DNA from: Candidatus Helarchaeota archaeon
GTDB lineage: Archaea; Asgardarchaeota; Lokiarchaeia; Helarchaeales; HEL-GB-A
DNA: 30,732 nt
Reading direction: 5' to 3'
NCBI GenBank assembly: GCA_013375455.1
Contig: JABXJT010000055.1
Coordinates: 1 to 30,732 of the forward strand
Position numbers and translations under genes: made by a program. A model generated the notes under the pieces. That model saw only the letters and a list, made by a program, of their open reading frames with translations, did not search any database and had not been told where the DNA came from. Of this stretch, positions 15,490 through 21,819 are shown piece by piece (the stretch's first letter is position 1; every line of letters begins with the position of its first letter).

Positions 15490-16800
15490 CTAGATTAAGG
15501 TTCTTTGGGGACTCTTCACAATCTTAACGTCAAGATAGTCAAACTTTTCTCCAATATATAGTTCTCCATAAGTCCCATCGAATCCGAATGGTTGGAAGGA
15601 GAAATTTCCTTTTCGGACTTCAAGGATGGCTTGAATAAGACCCTCCTCGATGATTCCATCTAGTTTTTGCTCGATCGAATGTGGCTCCATAAACCACATC
15701 TCGCACTCATTTTCTAATTCCATCACTATTTTTTGATACTCTTTTGTTACTTTCTTAGAGGTTGTAGATTTTATTTCATAAAATTTAGCTATTATTTCAA
15801 CTAATGGAACCATATGTACAAAGTCACGCGAGTTCTGGGGTAAAAAACCCAATTCTCGATTGCCGCCCTGTGCGATGTTTAATTCAAAGGTACGTTCAAG
15901 AACGCCGACGGTCAATTTCTTTTTGCATATGGGGCATAATTTATTTTTAGGTGTGTGTTTCGGGGAATAAATACAATAGCTGTTGTCATGTCCTTGTTTG
16001 CCAGCACGATGCCCGGTCAAGAAATAGCGCCCCTCAGATGGATTGAATTCAGCAGTGTGAATGATATTATTAGTTCTAATAGCTTTTATAAGTGCGGGAT
16101 AGGTTAAACTTTTAATATTTAGGCTGGTGAATTCCCGCCCCAACCGCGCTAAATGATGAGAATGAGCATCACTGTTTGAGAGAAGCGTGAGTTTATCCAG
16201 TTCAGGTATTAATCCCAGAATCATGGGATCTGCGCTTAAACCCGTTTCAACTGCATGTATCAGTTCCGTAGCATCTCCAAAGAATTTTGACAGATGGTTT
16301 ATGGGGTTATTAGACCCGAAGACGCCCTGAGGAGTCATTACATGCGCAGGAATGATTTCAATTAAATCATCGATTTTGGTCATTTGATATAATTTCTTAG
16401 CAACATCATCTTTATCTTCACATCGTACAAAGGGGCGGCCGATTGTATTTTTTACTTCCCACTTCTCAAATAGAGCAATGATCTTCTCTGTCACTTCGAA
16501 CGAAGGGAATAAAAAGACAGTATGCACAGATTTTCGTCCGGTTTCAACGGCACAAGTAAAGATCAACTCGGTTTGCAGGATGAACTTGATGTCGCTCTTG
16601 AAAGTTGGGGAAAAAATTCCATCTGATGATTCCGTTAGAATTTGTTTGAGGGTGGAGTTCCATACCGGATGCAAAACATCCCCCGTACCTAAGAGCTCAA
16701 TGCCTTTTAATGGCATTGTCTGCGCAATTTTTTCGATGTCTAAGTTGCCAACCCCCCCAGATGCACCAGAATGGCAATGTAAATCAGCATTTATTTTCAT
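15490..16800 (-). CDS. Endonuclease Q (EndoQ), PHP-domain DNA repair nuclease
   Basis: About 436 residues. The PHP metal site starts with DLHCHSGASGG and continues with LLGTGDVLHPVW, IIPAHVMTPQGVFGSNNP and LLSNSDAHSHHLARLGREF. A zinc-binding insert (SYCIYSPKHTP, then CPICKKKLTVGVLER) and a helical C-terminal part complete the EndoQ architecture known from Pyrococcus furiosus (424 residues). EndoQ nicks 5' of deaminated bases (hypoxanthine, uracil) and abasic sites. The ATG at 16800 (MKINADLHCHS) is preferred to the GTG four codons upstream, because GAGTG lies before it and the PHP strand starts there. Convergent with the NfeD gene. Confidence 0.9.
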   Translation of the reverse strand: MKINADLHCHSGASGGVGNLDIEKIAQTMPLKGIELLGTGDVLHPVWNSTLKQILTESSDGIFSPTFKSDIKFILQTELIFTCAVETGRKSVHTVFLFPSFEVTEKIIALFEKWEVKNTIGRPFVRCEDKDDVAKKLYQMTKIDDLIEIIPAHVMTPQGVFGSNNPINHLSKFFGDATELIHAVETGLSADPMILGLIPELDKLTLLSNSDAHSHHLARLGREFTSLNIKSLTYPALIKAIRTNNIIHTAEFNPSEGRYFLTGHRAGKQGHDNSYCIYSPKHTPKNKLCPICKKKLTVGVLERTFELNIAQGGNRELGFLPQNSRDFVHMVPLVEIIAKFYEIKSTTSKKVTKEYQKIVMELENECEMWFMEPHSIEQKLDGIIEEGLIQAILEVRKGNFSFQPFGFDGTYGELYIGEKFDYLDVKIVKSPQRTLI

Positions 16801-16900
16801 AAATCTTCGCACTCTAAGTAATATTTGTTACTCTCAATATCCTTCTAGATTACACCAAACTTATTCAATCAATTTATTTATTTCCATTTAACAAGTAAGA

Positions 16901-16908
16901 TTTAAATA
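16901..16908 (+). promoter_or_regulatory. Box A (TATA) of the uL3-uL4 transcript
   Basis: TTTAAATA preceded by the purine-rich AAGA (BRE-like). Transcription would start near 16926-16932, leaving a leader of about 100 bases before uL3. Position and consensus are the evidence. Confidence 0.55.
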
Positions 16909-16939
16909 GATAGGTTTTGTAATTTTCTTGCTAAATTGT

Positions 16940-16959
16940 CCCGATGAGGTGAATTCGGG
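16940..16959 (+). promoter_or_regulatory. Leader hairpin upstream of uL3 with a Shine-Dalgarno-like loop
   Basis: CCCGA (16940-16944) pairs with TCGGG (16955-16959). The loop TGAGGTGAAT contains GAGGTGA, an excellent match to the archaeal ribosome-binding consensus, yet no ORF of note follows and the uL3 start is some 75 bases away. It could be an autoregulatory leader element or chance. The 213-base spacer 16814-17026 contains no gene. Confidence 0.35.
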
Positions 16960-17026
16960 GTTCGATTAATTAGCTTTTAATGTTAAATTAACATTATTGA
17001 AAATAATTGACTAAAGTAAGGATGTT

Positions 17027-18046
17027 GTGCCAATGGGACATCGGAAAAAGTCAGCTCCGCGTCATGGAAGCTTAGCGTATCATCCACGAAAGCGAGCGAG
17101 TAATTTTACCGGGCGATGGCGAAGTTGGGGCGATCTTTCATACGATACACCTACTATTTTAGGATTTGCAGCTTATAAGGCTGGCATGACGCATGTAGTT
17201 CTAATTGAAGACAAAAAAACCAGTCCCTATTATGGACATGAAGTAATTAAGGCAACCACAGTGCTAGACGCGCCCCCAGCAATTGTTTGTGCCATTCGAG
17301 CTTACAGTAGCGCTGGTAATGCATTAAAAGCATTAGGAGATGTCTGGGCTGGCGAATTAACAGAAGATTTAAGACGAAGATTCACAACTCCAAAGGACTA
17401 CAGTATGGATAAAGAACTTTTAGAGTTAGAGAAGCGAATTAAGGATGCTACCGAATTACGATTAATTCTTCATACCCAACCACGCTTAACTTCGCTCCCA
17501 AAGAAAAAACCTGATATAATGGAGAGTAAAATATCAGGGGGATCCCTCAAGGATCAATGGAAATTTGCAAAAGAATTGTTGGGCAACGAAATTAAGGTGA
17601 GTAGTATTTTTAAAGAAGGGGAATACATTGATGTTTCCGCTGTCAGTAAAGGGAAAGGATTACAGGGACCGATGAAAAAGTTTGGAATTAAAAAGCTCCC
17701 TCGAAAGTCCCGAAAGACTGTTCGTGGTGTTGGCTCCATTGGTCCATGGACGCCAGCCCGTCTCATGTGGACTATTGCTCGTTCCGGTCAGATGGGATTC
17801 CATCAGAGAGTAGAATATAATAAACGAATCTTAAAAATAGGAATTGACCCAAAGGAGATTATTCCAGCTGGTGGATTTTTAAATTATGGGGTGATTCGTG
17901 GAGATTATTTGCTCATGTTAGGTTCCATGCCAGGACCGCGCAAGCGAATGATTCGACTTCGAAAAGCAATCCGCCCTCCTAAAATAATTCCGGAAACTCC
18001 CGCTGATTTAGTATATATTTCTTTAGCAAGCAAACAAGGGAAATAA
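17027..18046 (+). CDS. rpl3: Large-subunit ribosomal protein uL3
   Basis: A 339-residue uL3. The N terminus GHRKKSAPRHGSLAYHPRKR enters the peptidyl-transferase region, and the conserved core includes FAAYKAGMTHVV, DVSAVSKGKGLQG and TVRGVGSIGPW. FHQRVEYNKRILKIG and GGFLNYGVIRGDYLLMLGSM are typical of archaea and eukaryotes. The start is GTG at 17027 or ATG at 17033. AAGG ends five bases before the GTG, whereas alignment with the eukaryotic SHRK/GHRK start favours the ATG. uL4 follows 14 bases later. Unlike the common archaeal order, no uL23 or uL2 gene follows uL4 here. Confidence 0.97.
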   Translation: MPMGHRKKSAPRHGSLAYHPRKRASNFTGRWRSWGDLSYDTPTILGFAAYKAGMTHVVLIEDKKTSPYYGHEVIKATTVLDAPPAIVCAIRAYSSAGNALKALGDVWAGELTEDLRRRFTTPKDYSMDKELLELEKRIKDATELRLILHTQPRLTSLPKKKPDIMESKISGGSLKDQWKFAKELLGNEIKVSSIFKEGEYIDVSAVSKGKGLQGPMKKFGIKKLPRKSRKTVRGVGSIGPWTPARLMWTIARSGQMGFHQRVEYNKRILKIGIDPKEIIPAGGFLNYGVIRGDYLLMLGSMPGPRKRMIRLRKAIRPPKIIPETPADLVYISLASKQGK

Positions 18047-18060
18047 TCAGAGGTTATCAC

Positions 18061-18843
18061 ATGGTGCAACAAGTAAATGTTTTTTCGCTTGATGGGAAGG
18101 CAGTAAAAACTATTCCACTTCCCGAGGTGTTTCAGACTCCCTTCCGTCCGGACATTATAAATCGTGCTGTTTTAGCCATACAAACTCATCGATTTCAACC
18201 AAAAGGTACAAATAAGAAGGCAGGACAACGAAATACTGCTGAATCGGTTGGACCTGGGCGTGGTATTTCGCGAGTTCCGCGGATTAAGGGTGGGGGAACT
18301 CCTGCAGCTCATCAAGGAGGTTTTGCACCCGGGATGAGAGGTGGTCGGCAAGCACATCCTCCGAAACCTGAGAAAAATATCCGGAAAGAAATAAATAAGA
18401 AAGAGAACACCTTTGCTATCCGTTCTGCTATTGCAGCCACGGTAAATAAGGGGAAAGTTAGTGAGCGAGGCCACGTAATCGACGAATTAGTTGAAATTCC
18501 AACAGTTCTTGTAGATGATTTTGAGAAACTCCAAAAAACAAGTGAAGTGCGGGAAGCATTAAAAAATATTGGGGCGTGGGGTGATATAGAACGTGCTTCA
18601 GTTAAAAAAATTCGACCTGGAAAAGGGAAAATGCGGGGGCGCAAGTACAAGAAGAGGAAGAGCGTCCTGATCGTCGTAAATAAAAATAATGGGATTTACC
18701 AAGCAGCTCGCAATATCACGGGAATTGACATTTGTGAGGTTAAAAACCTCAACGCTGAGCTTCTCGCTCCCGGTGGTCACTGTGGGCGCTTGACTATTTG
18801 GTCAGAGTCAGCAATGAATCAGCTCGAGACTCTTTTTGCATGA
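18061..18843 (+). CDS. rpl4: Large-subunit ribosomal protein uL4
   Basis: A 260-residue uL4. The N terminus VNVFSLDGKAVKTIPLPEVF is followed by the long basic loop that lines the exit tunnel (SVGPGRGISRVPRIKGGGTP, then GGRQAHPPKPEKNIRKEINK). The body carries RSAIAATVNKGKVSERGH, MRGRKYKKRKSVLIVV and NITGIDICEVKNLNAELLAP, and the C-terminal GHCGRLTIWSESAMNQLETL is archaeal-type. A GAGGT site lies before the ATG. Cotranscribed with uL3. The gene ends about 55 bases before the stop of the convergent eL40 gene. Confidence 0.97.
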   Translation: MVQQVNVFSLDGKAVKTIPLPEVFQTPFRPDIINRAVLAIQTHRFQPKGTNKKAGQRNTAESVGPGRGISRVPRIKGGGTPAAHQGGFAPGMRGGRQAHPPKPEKNIRKEINKKENTFAIRSAIAATVNKGKVSERGHVIDELVEIPTVLVDDFEKLQKTSEVREALKNIGAWGDIERASVKKIRPGKGKMRGRKYKKRKSVLIVVNKNNGIYQAARNITGIDICEVKNLNAELLAPGGHCGRLTIWSESAMNQLETLFA

Positions 18844-18898
18844 AAATAGTGAGTTCTTCAAAAAGAAACAATTTTTCGATTCAAATTACTTTTTTAAG

Positions 18899-19060
18899 TT
18901 ACTTACCAATCTCTCGTTTTTTAAACCGAAGCCGTTTCGAGCGACATCTTCTACATTTCGTCGCATTTATTGGATTTCTAGCTCCACAACTACGACAAAT
19001 TTTCATGAATAGAAGACTGTGCACTGCAATTTGCTTTTTTATGGGATCTGTTATCGGAAT
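18899..19060 (-). CDS. rpl40e: Ribosomal protein eL40, apparently with an ATT start codon
   Basis: A 53-codon frame. From residue 20 it contains ICRSCGARNPINATKCRRCR then SKRLRFKK, the four-cysteine zinc ribbon of eL40. Upstream in frame is PITDPIKKQIAVHSLLFMK, which matches the MPITDP..KxxIA.. N terminus of archaeal eL40. The codon where the initiator Met is expected is ATT at 19060. No ATG, GTG or TTG occurs in frame between it and the upstream TAA at 19097. A CTG at 19069 is the other possible start. Starting at the internal ATG (19006) would give only 35 residues and lose the conserved N terminus. Identity is strong; the start is unusual. Confidence 0.85.
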   Translation of the reverse strand: MPITDPIKKQIAVHSLLFMKICRSCGARNPINATKCRRCRSKRLRFKKREIGK

Positions 19061-19159
19061 TTTTACCAGCTCACTTGTAAGGGTTTGAATTATATGTTAA
19101 TATCAAACAAATCTTCTTAAAGGTTTGGGTTTTCTTCTCCGGATTAGAGCGTATTTCGG

Positions 19160-19756
19160 TCATTCCAGTAAAATGAGCCCAAAATGGCGCATTTTTTCAA
19201 TATTATCTTCATTTATTACTTCAAGTTCGAGCCCAGCATTCTGAACCGTGGTAAAAACATCGATTCCTACGGCTTCAAGAGAGGGACGTGCTTTATTTTT
19301 ATGGCGGCAGTAGCGTCGAGCAACATCAGCTGGAATACCCTTCATTGAATCCTCCTGAATGATGCATTTTTTACAAAGAAGGCACGTACCAGCTGCAAAT
19401 CCAACGGCTTTCACCAATCCCTTGAAAAAAGCGGCTTTCTCGAGTTTAAAAAATGCTTTGTTCATTTTCTTATGGTGCTCCAGTGGGTTGACAGTGGTTC
19501 CCTGGAAGCCAATAAGCAATGCATGTTTATATTGTTGGATTAATTTTGCTGTTTCTTCCGGAGTGGGAATGAAAGGTGGGCAGCATAAGGAATTACCATA
19601 ATTAGAACAGCCAAAAGAACATTTCCATCGTACCCAAGACCCAGCGACTTCAATCTTATCAGCGCTGATATACTTAATGAATTCTTTCTCGGCTCCTTCT
19701 TTGAGGGCAAGTTCGGTGAGCTCTTCAATAGCTCTAGTAATTTTTTCCGGCACCAA
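19160..19756 (-). CDS. DUF2284 predicted metal-binding protein
   Basis: About 199 residues. The DUF2284 cysteine pattern is present: WKCSFGCSNYGNSLCCPPFI near the N terminus and GTCLLCKKCIIQED in the middle, then ADVARRYCRHKNKARPSLEA and GIDVFTTVQNAGLELEVINE near the end. The cysteines suggest an iron-sulfur or other metal site; the function is unknown. The longest frame starts at GTG 19765, but that GTG is part of AGGTGA, which looks like the ribosome site for a TTG at 19756 (or GTG at 19753). The gene follows the cobalamin adenosyltransferase after five bases and so ends the mutase operon. Members of this family often occur near corrinoid genes, consistent with a role in cofactor handling (inference). 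Confidence 0.85.
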   Translation of the reverse strand: MVPEKITRAIEELTELALKEGAEKEFIKYISADKIEVAGSWVRWKCSFGCSNYGNSLCCPPFIPTPEETAKLIQQYKHALLIGFQGTTVNPLEHHKKMNKAFFKLEKAAFFKGLVKAVGFAAGTCLLCKKCIIQEDSMKGIPADVARRYCRHKNKARPSLEAVGIDVFTTVQNAGLELEVINEDNIEKMRHFGLILLE

Positions 19757-19770
19757 TTTTTTCACCTAAT

Positions 19771-20310
19771 TCAAAATTCAATGCCAAACCGAGCTCCAAT
19801 GCCTTGGATGGCAAAATAATGCTTTACTTGTTTCATTTGAGTGACTAGATCAGCCACTTGTTTGATTTTTGGATGGACTTTTCGTCCAGTAATAATTAAT
19901 TCGACATGTTCTGGTTTGTTGTCTATTAATTCCAAGACGGGTTCGACGGGAAGGAGCCCCATATCGATGGCGACACCAACTTCATCTAGGATCACGATGT
20001 CATATTCATCACTCATGATGATTTCTTTGGCGTGCTCGATACCGTTTTTGGCTTCCTCAATATCGACCGTTTCAGGTTCGGCAATTAGGTCGGGGCGACC
20101 AAACTGTTTAATTGTCAGGTTTTCAATTTTTTTTGCATGGTCGATTTCGCCGTATTTCACATTCCCCTTCATGAATTGAATCATATATGCCCGAAATCCA
20201 TGCCCAATGGCTCGAAATGCTTGTCCTAGAGCGCACGTGGTCTTGCCTTTCCCTGAGCCAAAATAGACTTGAATTAATCCTTTTTTAATTCTCCTGCGTT
20301 CTTTACTCAC
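19771..20310 (-). CDS. cobO: Cob(I)alamin adenosyltransferase, CobA/CobO/BtuR type
   Basis: A 179-residue P-loop enzyme that transfers the adenosyl group of ATP to cob(I)alamin, making the cofactor of the neighbouring mutase. The Walker A is YFGSGKGKTTCALGQAFRAI. YMIQFMKGNVKYGE, DIVILDEVGVAIDMGLL and ELIITGRKVHPKI are family hallmarks. The GTG start overlaps the TGA of meaB (GTGA), so the two are translationally coupled. As this type normally serves de novo or salvage corrinoid adenosylation, here it probably keeps the mutase charged. Confidence 0.94.
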   Translation of the reverse strand: MSKERRRIKKGLIQVYFGSGKGKTTCALGQAFRAIGHGFRAYMIQFMKGNVKYGEIDHAKKIENLTIKQFGRPDLIAEPETVDIEEAKNGIEHAKEIIMSDEYDIVILDEVGVAIDMGLLPVEPVLELIDNKPEHVELIITGRKVHPKIKQVADLVTQMKQVKHYFAIQGIGARFGIEF

Positions 20311-21296
20311 GAATTTTCGCGCCCCTTTTGATGAGATACAAATTTTTCATATATCGTGCCAGCTGCATCATAAATCCTGTATTTTTTTTCATAAACTTGA
20401 TTTAGGACAGATTCTTCAATTTCAGGATAAATATTATCCATAACATAATTCCGAATTTTATATTGAATTAAGGCAAGAAGTTTGTCCTTCAAGCGCTTTT
20501 GCCGTTTCTTGTCCAAAATACCAGATAGCTCGACATGCTCTTTATGGTTCCAAATTTCCTCGATTAATTCATCGATGCCTTCGCCGGATATTGAATTTGT
20601 CTGGACAACGGGAGGGCGCCATCCAGTTTGACCTATATACATTACTGCATCATCCAGCATTAGATCAAGCTGGACCGCAATTTCTTCTCCGCCGAGATCC
20701 TTTTTGTTAACGACGAGAATGTCGCCGATTTCAGTGATCCCGGCCTTTTGACACTGAATCGAATCTCCTAAACCCGGCACGTTAATGACAATTATAGTGT
20801 CCGCTAAATGAAGGACTTGGACCTCGCTCTGCCCGGCACCAACAGTCTCAATGATTATCACATCCATTCCGAAGGCTTCATACAACAGGCAAATGTCAAA
20901 CGTGGCTCTAGATACGCCTCCGACTGACCCGCGCGAAGCCATACTCCTCATGAATACCTTCTCTTGATTCAAACCGGACATCCGGATGCGATCTCCGAGA
21001 AATGCCCCTCCAGTGAAGGGCGAAGAGGGATCCACCGAGATGATGCCTACCGATTTCCCTTGTTCCACTAATTTTTGGGCGATTTTACTGATCATGGTGC
21101 TCTTTCCAACGCCGGGGGAGCCCGTAATTCCGACTACATAGGCGCCGTTCGGTTTTTCAAAATGCTTAAAAATTTGACTCGTCAATTCGGGGTCATTTTC
21201 CACCATGGAGATCAACCGCGCCAGCGCTCTTCTGTCCTTTTGTTTAAATTTTGTTATTAACTCATCAACGTTATTAGTTCGCACGATATTCACCAT
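20307..21296 (-). CDS. meaB: MeaB/ArgK-type GTPase, chaperone of the B12-dependent mutase
   Basis: A 329-residue G3E-family GTPase. Walker A GITGSPGVGKSTMI is near residue 57, VDPSSPFTGGAFLGDRIRM is the switch region, IIETVGAGQSEV is the G3 region and NKKDLGG is the base-recognition motif. The helical C terminus (VLNQVYEKKYRIYDAAGTIY) is that of MeaB. MeaB gates loading of adenosylcobalamin and protects the mutase from inactivation. An AAAGGTGAT ribosome site stands rather far (about 15 bases) from the ATG. The 118-base gap from the B12-subunit gene contains several oligo-T runs, so meaB may be expressed less, or from its own promoter. Confidence 0.95.
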   Translation of the reverse strand: MVNIVRTNNVDELITKFKQKDRRALARLISMVENDPELTSQIFKHFEKPNGAYVVGITGSPGVGKSTMISKIAQKLVEQGKSVGIISVDPSSPFTGGAFLGDRIRMSGLNQEKVFMRSMASRGSVGGVSRATFDICLLYEAFGMDVIIIETVGAGQSEVQVLHLADTIIVINVPGLGDSIQCQKAGITEIGDILVVNKKDLGGEEIAVQLDLMLDDAVMYIGQTGWRPPVVQTNSISGEGIDELIEEIWNHKEHVELSGILDKKRQKRLKDKLLALIQYKIRNYVMDNIYPEIEESVLNQVYEKKYRIYDAAGTIYEKFVSHQKGRENS

Positions 21297-21344
21297 TCTG
21301 ATTAAGGAATTATCACCTTTGTTTTAGAAGTTTTCTGATTATGC

Positions 21345-21410
21345 AATGTAAAAAGCTCGACCTTCTAAAAAAAGAGAAATAAAAAAGGGTTCGAGGGAAA
21401 AAATGAGCCG
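21345..21410 (-). terminator. Oligo-T-rich spacer after the mutase B12 subunit
   Basis: Reading the minus strand, three T runs (TTTTTT, CTTTTTTATT and CTCTTTTTTTAG) follow the stop of the B12-subunit gene before meaB. Oligo-T tracts cause archaeal termination, so full or partial termination is likely here. Confidence 0.45.
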
Positions 21411-21414
21411 AAAT

Positions 21415-21810
21415 TTATTTTTTCACGTGTTCCTGAATGAACGCAACAATATCTTTGATTAGAGACCCTGGGCCATAGATGTTGGCTGCCCCAATTTCCT
21501 TCAGGGTGTCAAAATCTAATGACGCAATGGCACCTCCAACCAGCAGCAGAAATTGACCATCCATCTTCTTCTCCTTGAGGAGCTCAACGACGCGCTTCGT
21601 ATAGCCTATATGGGCCCCCGAATGGATGCTCAAGCCAATCATGTCCACATCCTCTTCGATGGCGGTTTCTACGATTTGCTCACAGGTTTGAAAGCCTCCG
21701 AAGATGACTTCCATCCCCGCGTCCCTCAATCCGCGTGAGACGACGACGATCCCTCGCCAGTGCCCATCGATTCCCGGTTTGGACATTAAGACTCGTATTG
21801 GACCTGCCAT
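21415..21810 (-). CDS. Acyl-CoA mutase small (cobalamin-binding) subunit
   Basis: A 131-residue B12-binding Rossmann domain. The signature DxHxxG is Asp15-Gly-His17-Trp-Arg-Gly20, where His17 coordinates cobalt base-off. GLSIHSGAHIGYTKRVVELL and LLLVGGAIASLDFDTLKEIG are the other two cofactor-binding stretches (SxL and GG motifs). It begins nine bases after the stop of the large subunit, the usual order of two-subunit archaeal methylmalonyl-CoA-type mutases. The GG loop (GGAIASLDFD) departs from the common GGIIPxxD, so some divergence is seen here as in the large subunit. Confidence 0.93.
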   Translation of the reverse strand: MAGPIRVLMSKPGIDGHWRGIVVVSRGLRDAGMEVIFGGFQTCEQIVETAIEEDVDMIGLSIHSGAHIGYTKRVVELLKEKKMDGQFLLLVGGAIASLDFDTLKEIGAANIYGPGSLIKDIVAFIQEHVKK

Positions 21811-21819
21811 TTTCGACCC

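Noticed and set aside
18798..19088. Plus-strand 96-residue ORF after uL4
   Set aside because: It is the shadow of the minus-strand eL40 gene, whose zinc-ribbon cysteines and conserved N terminus are clear.
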